The notes: generated by a model from the letters alone, not told the origin. A DNA stretch of 5,483 nt from Methanobacteriota archaeon (GCA_005878635.1 VBLS01000065.1:1-5483), one strand, 5' to 3'. Counted from the stretch's first letter, positions 1 through 4,899 are shown. A program made the numbers and translations.

Positions 1-22
1 ACGCAGGATACTTTACCTGCGT
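1..22. promoter_or_regulatory. Inverted repeat around a TATA-like core, possible operator/promoter of the chrB-like gene
   Basis: ACGCAGG (1-7) and CCTGCGT (16-22) are perfect 7-bp inverted arms around the AT-rich centre ATACTTTA (8-15). The centre lies about 37 nt upstream of the ATG at 49, so if it acts as an archaeal TATA box, transcription would begin near 35-37, just before the Shine-Dalgarno sequence. A dyad flanking the core promoter is the usual arrangement for a repressor operator. The sequence could also be a hairpin ending an upstream transcript; the window starts here, so its left context is unseen. The symmetry is seen directly; the regulatory role is inferred. Confidence 0.4.
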
Positions 23-37
23 AGAGATTCTCCTATT

Positions 38-42
38 GGAGG
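38..42 (+). promoter_or_regulatory. Shine-Dalgarno site of the chrB-like gene
   Basis: GGAGG lies six bases before the ATG at 49, an optimal spacing, and it fixes that codon as the start. CTCC at 30-33 is complementary to GGAG 38-41 across a four-base loop, so the site could be paired if the leader is long enough to include it. Confidence 0.7.
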
Positions 43-48
43 GCTTGT

Positions 49-516
49 ATGAAATGGGTGACGCGGGAGAAGGCGAAAGTGGATCGGATCGCATGTCCAT
101 GGTTGATTACGCATTTCGTTGATCCTAACGCGGAGTTCCTCTACGTCCCGACGGACCAGGTGAACGAGGTCGCGAAACGCGAGGACGCCATTCCCTACGA
201 TGCGGCGGGCGTCGAGCTGACCCACTACCGGGAGAATGGCGACGAACGCGTCAGCTTTGACGCGATCATCAAGAAATACCGACTGAAAGATCCCGCCCTA
301 CTCGACCTGGCCGAGATCGTAAGGACCGCCGATGCCGGCAAGGTCCCGCATCCTCGTCCCGAAGGCGCAGGCCTCGAGGCCGCGGCCCTTGGGTTCCGAC
401 AGGTGGCGAAGGACGACCACGAGAACATCCGCCTCCAGTTCCCCCTATACGACGCTCTGTACGCTTACTGCAAGTGGCGTGTAGAACAAGGCGGGCGTCT
501 CGAATTCTCGGCCTGA
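49..516 (+). CDS. Stand-alone ChrB C-terminal-domain (chromate resistance) protein
   Basis: This 155-aa protein is almost entirely the conserved C-terminal domain of ChrB, a protein linked to chromate resistance and, in bacteria, to sensing chromate and regulating the chromate efflux pump ChrA. Family landmarks are DRIACPWLI at residues 12-20, AEFLYVP at 28-34, a segment FDAIIKKY...DPAL at 70-84, LAEIVRTAD at 87-95, DDHENIR at 122-128 and YDALYAYC at 134-141. The conserved Cys16 and the acidic/His cluster 122-124 look like candidate functional residues. Full-length ChrB is about twice this size and has an N-terminal regulatory domain, which is absent here with no truncation scar: the ATG follows a good GGAGG. 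No ChrA transporter lies in the window. Short versions of this kind are widespread and their biochemical function is unclear, so the name describes the family only. Probably cytoplasmic, with no signal peptide or membrane segment. Confidence 0.9.
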   Translation: MKWVTREKAKVDRIACPWLITHFVDPNAEFLYVPTDQVNEVAKREDAIPYDAAGVELTHYRENGDERVSFDAIIKKYRLKDPALLDLAEIVRTADAGKVPHPRPEGAGLEAAALGFRQVAKDDHENIRLQFPLYDALYAYCKWRVEQGGRLEFSA

Positions 517-534
517 GGAGTCTGATCGGACTCC
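517..534. repeat. Small inverted repeat in the convergent gap
   Basis: GGAGTC (517-522) and GACTCC (529-534) form a 6-bp stem with a six-base loop directly after the chrB-like stop codon, inside the 65-nt gap between convergent genes. No T-run follows on either strand, so it is at best a weak terminator candidate; archaeal termination normally relies on T-tracts. Confidence 0.25.
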
Positions 535-581
535 GCCTCGCATTGCGGGTCGCGAACGATCGAAGCGAGTCTCGGACGATC

Positions 582-1346
582 CTAACGGCTCTTCCCACCC
601 GGATACCGGGCTCCCTGGAAACGCTCGCCCTCGGGATACGACTCGTCGCTGTCCGTCCGCGGGACCGAGGCGAGGAACAATCGGAATCCCGGAGCCCCGT
701 GGACGGCGAGGCGCCCGATGTTCTCGAACACCGCGCCCATCCCCGCCTCGACCGGCTCCTTCTCGATCCGTCCGCGCCCCTGGAGGACGTACGCGACGCC
801 TCGATGTCCTCGACCGAGTGGGATCGCGGTTTCGGCTTCTCCCGTGAACTCGAAATCGGTGCACTCCAATCCGAGAGCGGAGTCGGCTCGTGCCCGGCTC
901 CCGACGACGGGACGCTCGACGACGGTCGTGGTCATCGGGATCGCATCGCCTGCGTCCTTGATCTGGACGGAAGTCACCGGTGCCTGGGTGTGCCAGGGCA
1001 GGCGGAGGACGATCGAAAGCCACCGCGCCGCTCGGCCTTCCTGCGTCGGCTGCATCGTGAGTTCATGGCGGATCTCCTGGTGGGCCGTCACCAGGAGGAC
1101 CGAGCCGGGGCGCAAGACCGTGTGCTGTCCCGCCCCGTCCTCGTGATGGACCTGGCCGTCGAGGACGTAGGTCACGACCTCCTCGGCGAGATGCTCGTGG
1201 AGTCCCCGCTGGACGCGAGCGTTCGCCACGGTGTCGGCGAATCGGTCGAAGGGCGGGAAGGGGCCCTGTTCGGTCGTCGGCATCAGCAGACGCGTGGAGG
1301 GATCCGACAAAATCGTCACACCTCGACCGCTCCCCGGACTCGCCAC
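582..1346 (-). CDS. Pirin-family bicupin protein
   Basis: This 254-aa protein has the pirin architecture: an N-terminal cupin with HEHLAEEVVTYVLDG at residues 50-64, HHEDGAG at 67-73, the turn LRPGSVLLVTA at 78-88 and IRHEL at 92-96, followed by a second, degenerate cupin (about 155-230, with RGVAYVLQGRGRI at 182-194). Pirins bind one metal, usually Fe, in the N-terminal cupin; some have quercetin dioxygenase activity and others act as redox-sensitive regulators, so the substrate cannot be named. His50, His52 and His94 fit the three His ligands. The usual fourth ligand is a Glu two residues after the last His; here that place is Leu96 and a Glu sits one residue earlier (Glu95). The GTG start at 1346 is chosen because GGAGG lies seven bases upstream; an internal ATG at residue 22 would cut into the conserved N-terminus. 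It is the last gene of the minus-strand series, 96 nt after gcvH, and may have its own promoter. Confidence 0.85.
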   Translation of the reverse strand: MASPGSGRGVTILSDPSTRLLMPTTEQGPFPPFDRFADTVANARVQRGLHEHLAEEVVTYVLDGQVHHEDGAGQHTVLRPGSVLLVTAHQEIRHELTMQPTQEGRAARWLSIVLRLPWHTQAPVTSVQIKDAGDAIPMTTTVVERPVVGSRARADSALGLECTDFEFTGEAETAIPLGRGHRGVAYVLQGRGRIEKEPVEAGMGAVFENIGRLAVHGAPGFRLFLASVPRTDSDESYPEGERFQGARYPGGKSR

Positions 1347-1353
1347 GAACCTT

Positions 1354-1358
1354 CCTCC
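1354..1358 (-). promoter_or_regulatory. Shine-Dalgarno site deciding the GTG start of the pirin gene
   Basis: On the minus strand GGAGG precedes the GTG at 1346 with a seven-base spacer. This makes GTG the likely start rather than the in-frame ATG 63 nt further in. Confidence 0.65.
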
Positions 1359-1382
1359 CGCGGAGGTCCATGGTGCGACAGC

Positions 1383-1392
1383 GTATCAATTC
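1383..1392 (-). promoter_or_regulatory. TATA-like sequence upstream of the pirin gene
   Basis: GAATTGATAC on the minus strand is the only AT-rich stretch in the 96-nt gap between gcvH and the pirin gene. Transcription about 25 nt downstream would start near 1362 and leave a short leader that still contains the Shine-Dalgarno site. The match to the archaeal TATA consensus is modest, so this is a candidate only. Confidence 0.3.
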
Positions 1393-1442
1393 TTCTCGGC
1401 GTGCCGGCGGAGACGGACCGAAGCTTCGAGCCGGATGAAAGG

Positions 1443-1832
1443 TCACTCGCCGATGTGGCGCCGGTAGGCGGCCGCATCCATGAGGGAGCTGGCTTCCTTG
1501 GGATCGGACGCCTCCAGGACGACCATCCATCCCGAGCCGTAGGGTTCCTTGTTCACGAACTCCGGTTGATCCACGAGGGTCTTGTTCACCTCGACCACGG
1601 TGCCCGAGACCGGCGCGAAGATCTCGCTGACGGCCTTCACCGATTCGACGGTCCCGATCGGCTCTCCCCGCTTGACGGACTTCCCGACCGCCGGCAGCTC
1701 GACGTAGACGACGTCCGTCAGTTCGGTCTGCGCATGGTCCGTGATGCCGACGCGGACCCGCTTCCCCTCGAGCTTGGCCCACTCGTGGTCCTTCGTGTAA
1801 CGGAGGCCCTCGGGGATGTTCGTCAGCGAAAT
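1443..1832 (-). CDS. gcvH: Glycine cleavage system H protein, apparent ATT start
   Basis: GcvH carries the aminomethyl intermediate on a lipoyl-lysine between the P, T and L proteins of the glycine cleavage system. Read from 1832 the frame gives 129 aa, the normal family length, with RYTKDHEW at residues 11-18, VRVGITDHAQTELTDVVYVELP at about 26-47, the lipoylation segment GTVESVKAVSE at 60-70 with Lys66 as acceptor, APVSGTVVEVN at 73-83 and GWMVVLEASDP at 101-111. The oddity is the start: no in-frame ATG, GTG or TTG exists between the upstream gene and the lipoyl site, so the first conventional codon (GTG at 1640) would remove half the protein. ATT at 1830-1832 gives the right length and has GAGG about 13 nt upstream, so it is proposed here. 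A single-base deletion that put TTG (1835-1837) out of frame is the main alternative. GcvP, GcvT and lipoate ligase genes are not in the window. Family identity is very secure; the start is not. Confidence 0.88.
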   Translation of the reverse strand: MSLTNIPEGLRYTKDHEWAKLEGKRVRVGITDHAQTELTDVVYVELPAVGKSVKRGEPIGTVESVKAVSEIFAPVSGTVVEVNKTLVDQPEFVNKEPYGSGWMVVLEASDPKEASSLMDAAAYRRHIGE

Positions 1833-1881
1833 CCCAACCGGACCGCCTCGATGCGACCGTGCGGATATGAGGGTTTCGCGT

Positions 1882-2070
1882 CTAGCGGCCCTTCCAGTTC
1901 GCGCCCCAGGCCTGGTGCACGAAGATGTCTTCGTTGTGGATCTTGTGGATGCGGTGCAGGACGGCGATCAGCATGAGCAACGAGAGGACGCCGATCGCGA
2001 GCAAGAGGTACACGGGATTCCCAAGGATGGTGGCCATGTAGCCTTGGAGGGTCGCGAGGAGATCAGCCAT
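1882..2070 (-). CDS. Small single-pass membrane protein with juxtamembrane histidines
   Basis: I do not recognise this 62-aa protein. It has a short amphipathic N-terminus (MADLLATLQGYMATILG), one strongly hydrophobic segment at residues 18-38, and a charged tail with four histidines (39, 42, 45, 52). Three of them are spaced HxxHxxH directly after the membrane segment, followed by Asn-Glu-Asp and an aromatic stretch ending HQAWGANWKGR. The ATG at 2068-2070 is chosen because it begins at the hydrophobic protein proper and overlaps the stop of the upstream methyltransferase gene in the sequence ATGGCTGA, a classic translational-coupling arrangement; a longer reading from 2127 would only add residues encoded within that gene. 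The coupling suggests co-expression with the tRNA methyltransferase, and gcvH follows 49 nt later. Metal or haem binding by the histidines is possible but unproven. Orientation in the membrane cannot be fixed from the sequence alone. Confidence 0.7.
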   Translation of the reverse strand: MADLLATLQGYMATILGNPVYLLLAIGVLSLLMLIAVLHRIHKIHNEDIFVHQAWGANWKGR

Positions 2071-2725
2071 TCGCTCTCGCCAATACGAAACGGTTCCCCG
2101 CCCCGCGGAAGAAGCTTTCCCCCTCAAGTCCGGATTCGATAATTAATCGCTCCAGTTCGTCGTCCTTGAAGAGATGATACGGCCGCGGGACGGTCGTCCC
2201 GTCCGGGAGCCGCCATGGAATCTCGACGTCCGGCTTCTTCGGTCGTCCGCCGAGGACGCGTTCGAGGTAGGGATCGTCCAAGGACCACACGCTGAGGAAC
2301 GCCTTGGCGCCCGGACGGAGGACGCGACGCATCTCGGTCACGGCCAGGAGGCGGTCCACGCGGGAGGCCAGGTGATGGAGGACCGCGATGCACAAGGCCG
2401 CGTCGAAGGTCGCATCGGGAAAGGGCAGGGCCGTCGCGTCGGCGCCGACCCACTCGATCGAGCGGAAATCCTGAGACGAGGACGTCGCCTTCTTCCCGAT
2501 CGTGAGGAGTTTCCGGGAGACGTCGATGCCCACGACGCTCTGGCCGGTCAAGGCGAGCGGCCTCGCGTGACGGCCGTGGCCGCATCCGACGTCGAGCACG
2601 AGGCTGCCCGCGGGGAGGTCCGTGATGAAGTCGAGCACCTCGTCCCACGGTCGCTCCCGCGCCGCGGCGTAGGACGCCGCGATCCGGTCGTACGTGGCGC
2701 GGACGGAGGCTTTCGAACGGTCCAT
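2063..2725 (-). CDS. Trm9/ALKBH8-like SAM-dependent tRNA wobble-uridine methyltransferase
   Basis: This 220-aa class I methyltransferase shows motif I LDVGCGHGRH at residues 44-53, the acidic ribose-binding position in GIDVS at 66-70, GADATALPFP at 95-104, the catalytic-pocket segment CIAVLHHLAS at 112-121, RRVLRPGA at 133-140 and VWSLDD at 146-151. The N-terminal YDRIAASYAAARERPW (12-27), the insert IPWRLPDG (169-176) and PYHLFKDDEL (182-191) are typical of the Trm9/ALKBH8 branch, which completes modified uridine at the tRNA wobble position and in eukaryotes and haloarchaea works with the small zinc protein Trm112. The exact archaeal product is less settled. The ATG at 2725 starts the conserved domain; no Shine-Dalgarno precedes it, but a TATA-like TTTTAT lies about 31 nt upstream, consistent with a leaderless message. 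The gene lies 41 nt after the nicotinate phosphoribosyltransferase gene and its stop overlaps the start of the small membrane protein gene. A different small-molecule methyltransferase is less likely. Confidence 0.85.
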   Translation of the reverse strand: MDRSKASVRATYDRIAASYAAARERPWDEVLDFITDLPAGSLVLDVGCGHGRHARPLALTGQSVVGIDVSRKLLTIGKKATSSSQDFRSIEWVGADATALPFPDATFDAALCIAVLHHLASRVDRLLAVTEMRRVLRPGAKAFLSVWSLDDPYLERVLGGRPKKPDVEIPWRLPDGTTVPRPYHLFKDDELERLIIESGLEGESFFRGAGNRFVLARANG

Positions 2726-2751
2726 CGTCGCGCCGACAAACCGCTGCGGTT

Positions 2752-2760
2752 CGATAAAAG
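2752..2760 (-). promoter_or_regulatory. TATA-like box upstream of the methyltransferase gene
   Basis: CTTTTATCG on the minus strand is centred about 31 nt before the ATG at 2725, in the otherwise GC-rich 41-nt gap. This is the spacing of an archaeal core promoter for a leaderless or nearly leaderless transcript, and it fits the lack of a Shine-Dalgarno sequence. It suggests the methyltransferase and downstream genes can be expressed independently of the gene before them. Confidence 0.4.
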
Positions 2761-2766
2761 GCTCGG

Positions 2767-3963
2767 TCAGATTTCGAGGGCCGCGCGGGAGAGTTCTTCG
2801 GCGGTCCGCCGCCGGATGTCCGCGAGGGACGGGAGGGGCGTCGAGGGCCGACCGTTGTCCAGATACCGGACGTAGGCGGGTACCGTCTTCGAGCCGCACA
2901 CCGCACACGTCCGCACCCCGACCTCGTAGGTCCCGTCCTTCGGACAGCGCTGCAGATCCTTGCGGCCGCCGAACTTGCCCCGCTTGGCCGCCGGCTTGCC
3001 CTCGACCTCCACGATGTCCATCGCGAAGTCGATCGTCGGCGCGTTGCTCAGGCTCGTGCCAACGCCGAATCCATCGACGCCCGCCTCGACGAGCGCCGGG
3101 ATCGTCTTCTCGTCGACCGAACCGGACACGAAAATCTGGACGTCCTTGTGGCCGCGGAGGTCCAGTTCCCAGCGGACCTCCCGCACGATCGCGGGGAAGT
3201 TGCCGCGGCGGGAGGCCGGCGTGTCGAGTCGCACCCCCGTGAGGTCGGGGATCGCTTCCACGGCCAGCAGCGCCTCCGTCTTCTCGTCGTAGTACGTATC
3301 GACGAGGGCGATCCGCGGGACCTTCGCCTCGAGGAATTTGTGGACCGCCGCGAAGGCCTCGCGCGGCCCGCCCATGACGATCACGAGGGCGTGGGGCATC
3401 GTCCCCATCGCGGGCGCGCCGAACAGCTCGGCGCCGAGGGGCGTCGTAATCGCGTCGGCCCCGGCCACGTAGGCGGACCGCTCGATCAACGGCGCGATCC
3501 CCGGATGCATTCGTCGCACGCCGAAGGAGAGGAGCTGCTTGCCGGCGGCGAGCTTCCGGAGCCGCGAGGCTTTCGTCGCGATGCCGCTCGCCTGGCAGAT
3601 CAGGCCGAGGACCGGTGTCTCGTAGACGGCCCAGTCCCCATAGGCCCCTTCGAGGATCATGACCGGCACCGGGATGCCGCGCGCGGTCCTCGCGGGAAAG
3701 AGGCTTCCCTCCGGGAGGGACCAGAGGCTCACGGGCCTTCCCGTGAGGAGGTGCACCGCCTCCTCGACGCCGCACAAGATGCCCCACGGCCACCCGTTCG
3801 GAAGGGTCCCTGCGGTCACCTCCGCGACGACGCGAGTCCGGTCCTTCCCGGCCTTTTTCAGGATGTCGAGCGTGCGGAGGAAGTACACGTCCGTGGTCCG
3901 GCCGTCTCGAATTTCCTCGGGTGTGGCGACGTAGAAGTCTCGGCCGGTCGGCGCCTTCGGCAT
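2767..3963 (-). CDS. pncB: Nicotinate phosphoribosyltransferase (NAD salvage)
   Basis: This 398-aa enzyme makes nicotinate mononucleotide from nicotinate and PRPP, the entry step of the Preiss-Handler NAD salvage route, in the cytoplasm. Length and motifs match the archaeal form known structurally from Thermoplasma acidophilum. An N-terminal sandwich domain (about 1-120, with TTDVYFLRT at 23-31) precedes the barrel with FGVRRMHP at 147-154, GTMPHAL at 187-193 (conserved active-site His191), VDTYYDE at 221-227, VRLDTP at 244-249, FVSGSVDE at 278-285 and GVDGFGVGT at 295-303, the last forming the phosphate-binding loop. Residues 334-360 form the C-terminal metal-knuckle region, with Cys340, Cys353 and Cys356; Asp343 occupies the place where a fourth cysteine might be expected. 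The ATG at 3963 follows GGAG with a five-base spacer. It is the first gene of the minus-strand series and diverges from the six-cysteine protein gene. Quinolinate phosphoribosyltransferase (NadC) is a related fold but a poorer match. Confidence 0.93.
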   Translation of the reverse strand: MPKAPTGRDFYVATPEEIRDGRTTDVYFLRTLDILKKAGKDRTRVVAEVTAGTLPNGWPWGILCGVEEAVHLLTGRPVSLWSLPEGSLFPARTARGIPVPVMILEGAYGDWAVYETPVLGLICQASGIATKASRLRKLAAGKQLLSFGVRRMHPGIAPLIERSAYVAGADAITTPLGAELFGAPAMGTMPHALVIVMGGPREAFAAVHKFLEAKVPRIALVDTYYDEKTEALLAVEAIPDLTGVRLDTPASRRGNFPAIVREVRWELDLRGHKDVQIFVSGSVDEKTIPALVEAGVDGFGVGTSLSNAPTIDFAMDIVEVEGKPAAKRGKFGGRKDLQRCPKDGTYEVGVRTCAVCGSKTVPAYVRYLDNGRPSTPLPSLADIRRRTAEELSRAALEI

Positions 3964-3968
3964 CCTCT

Positions 3969-3972
3969 CTCC
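3969..3972 (-). promoter_or_regulatory. Shine-Dalgarno site of the nicotinate phosphoribosyltransferase gene
   Basis: GGAG within GGAGAGAGG lies directly upstream of the ATG at 3963 with a five-base spacer on the minus strand. It supports that codon as the start. Confidence 0.5.
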
Positions 3973-3990
3973 GGGCGGCTACCTGCCCTC

Positions 3991-4007
3991 GCTATTAGAC
4001 CTTTGTC
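3991..4007. promoter_or_regulatory. Copy 1 of the divergent-promoter element, TATA-like for the minus-strand gene
   Basis: GCTATTAG-ACC-TTTGTC. Read on the minus strand it contains CTAATAG, which lies 29-35 nt before the ATG at 3963, the expected place for an archaeal TATA box, preceded by a purine-rich GACAAAGG that resembles a TFB recognition element. It matches copy 2 at 14 of 17 positions. Confidence 0.45.
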
Positions 4008-4045
4008 CTCTCGTTGCCGAGACGGGCCTTCGGACGTACCCGCAA

Positions 4046-4062
4046 GCTATTAGCGGTTTGTC
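4046..4062 (+). promoter_or_regulatory. Copy 2 of the divergent-promoter element, TATA-like for the plus-strand gene
   Basis: GCTATTAG-CGG-TTTGTC. CTATTAG lies 30-36 nt before the ATG at 4083, matching an archaeal promoter for a leaderless transcript; no Shine-Dalgarno precedes that ATG. The copy lies in the same orientation as copy 1, 55 bp away, so each divergent start has one copy at about the same distance. Confidence 0.45.
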
Positions 4063-4082
4063 GATTTTCCAAATCCCGCCTC

Positions 4083-4862
4083 ATGCGGCCTGCCCACCCA
4101 CCGGACTCGAGGAGCGTTGACCGCCGCGTGGCGCGGGCGAACTCGCGACACACTTCGTACACGAACGAGCGACTGGAAGCCTTGGGCGTTTCGAGTCCCC
4201 CGCGGAGTGGCTGGCGTCCGTTGGCGGCGGTCCTCGTCGTCATCGCGTTGGTCCTCATCGGATTCTATTGGACCGATCTTGTCAGCTTCGTGATTGCGAT
4301 CATGAATCCCCAGGAGAGCCCCTGCACTCCGGTCATGGAGGATTTCACGGACATCCTGGGCCCGCCGTATCCGGCGCAATCGCTCAACGGGAGCCGCTAT
4401 CGAACGGGACCGACCACCGGCGGGGTTCCCCACAAACGTGCGCTCTCCCCGCCCTGCTTTGTCCGGAACACGAACGGAGAAGCCGTCCCCACCCTCGTCG
4501 AGGTGCACGGCGTCTACTTGCGCAATTACAGCTTGGCCCTCTACGATTGCTCGGACCACTTCAAGTACGTCAACGGCGGCGCCCCCTATCCGAACAACCA
4601 GGTCTTCTGCGACAATGTGGGGGATATCCTGGTGGTGGGGACGACGACCGGGCAGATCCACATCGAATTCGATCAGGACTGGCAGGCGAAAGGCCTGTGC
4701 GGACCGGCCGTCCGGTCGTGCGACACAATCAAGATCTTGGACTATCGATCGAATGGGAACCTGTCCCTGGACTTCCGCGGCTACGTCTACTGGGACGACG
4801 AGCACTGGGAGCTCCATCCGGCGACCGCGTGGAAGCTTTCCTCAGATCCCGTGTGGGCCTGA
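4083..4862 (+). CDS. Membrane-anchored extracytoplasmic six-cysteine protein, function unknown
   Basis: This 259-aa protein has an arginine-rich N-terminus (residues 1-45), one membrane segment (about 46-63, LAAVLVVIALVLIGFYW) and a globular remainder, so it is probably anchored with its main domain outside the cytoplasm. All six cysteines (81, 125, 156, 176, 206, 213) lie after the membrane segment, which fits disulfide bonding outside the cell. The C-terminal stretch LSLDFRGYVYWDDEHWELHP (227-246) followed by TAW (248-250) resembles a recurring ELHP-type ending that I associate with small beta-barrel (OB-like) secreted proteins; the preceding 137-195 region is beta-strand rich (VEVHGVYLRNYSLALYDC, DILVVGTTTGQIHIEF). 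No catalytic motif is evident. ATG at 4083 is chosen because a TATA-like element lies about 33 nt upstream; an in-frame TTG at 4014 would add 23 residues. It is divergent from the nicotinate phosphoribosyltransferase gene and convergent with the M20 peptidase gene 37 nt away. Confidence 0.75.
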   Translation: MRPAHPPDSRSVDRRVARANSRHTSYTNERLEALGVSSPPRSGWRPLAAVLVVIALVLIGFYWTDLVSFVIAIMNPQESPCTPVMEDFTDILGPPYPAQSLNGSRYRTGPTTGGVPHKRALSPPCFVRNTNGEAVPTLVEVHGVYLRNYSLALYDCSDHFKYVNGGAPYPNNQVFCDNVGDILVVGTTTGQIHIEFDQDWQAKGLCGPAVRSCDTIKILDYRSNGNLSLDFRGYVYWDDEHWELHPATAWKLSSDPVWA

Positions 4863-4899
4863 GAAGGGTCTGGTCTTCGGGCGACCTGCGAAAGACGAG

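Noticed and set aside
1443..1640. A separate 65-aa gene starting at GTG 1640
   Set aside because: It is the C-terminal half of GcvH; the conserved N-terminal half continues upstream in the same frame without a stop.
474..1976. A 500-codon open frame on the plus strand opposite the pirin, gcvH and membrane-protein genes
   Set aside because: Its translation is low-complexity, rich in Arg, Gly, Asp and Leu, with no recognisable motif, while three well-supported genes lie on the other strand. High GC removes stop codons from the antisense frame.
2071..2127. Longer 81-aa reading of the small membrane protein
   Set aside because: The extra 19 residues lie entirely within the methyltransferase coding region, look unlike a protein N-terminus, and the overlapping ATG at 2070 fits translational coupling.
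2726..3793. N-terminal extension of the methyltransferase frame through the upstream gene, giving a 576-aa fusion
   Set aside because: The extension overlaps the strongly supported nicotinate phosphoribosyltransferase in another frame and is Arg/Gly/Pro-rich; the conserved methyltransferase begins at the ATG at 2725.
3148..4053. A 301-codon plus-strand frame antisense to the nicotinate phosphoribosyltransferase gene
   Set aside because: It has no domain resemblance and a composition typical of a GC-rich shadow frame, and it runs through the divergent promoter region.
4014..4082. TTG start adding 23 residues to the six-cysteine protein
   Set aside because: It would place copy 2 of the promoter-like element inside the coding region; the ATG at 4083 has the element at the right distance. 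It is not fully excluded.
3964..4082. Possible tRNA or small RNA in the divergent intergenic region
   Set aside because: No cloverleaf, T-loop motif or CCA-like end could be found; the region is better explained by two promoters.
4863..4899. Imperfect hairpin in the convergent gap near GTCTTCG...CGAAAGAC, considered as a terminator
   Set aside because: The stem is bulged and no T-tract follows on either strand.
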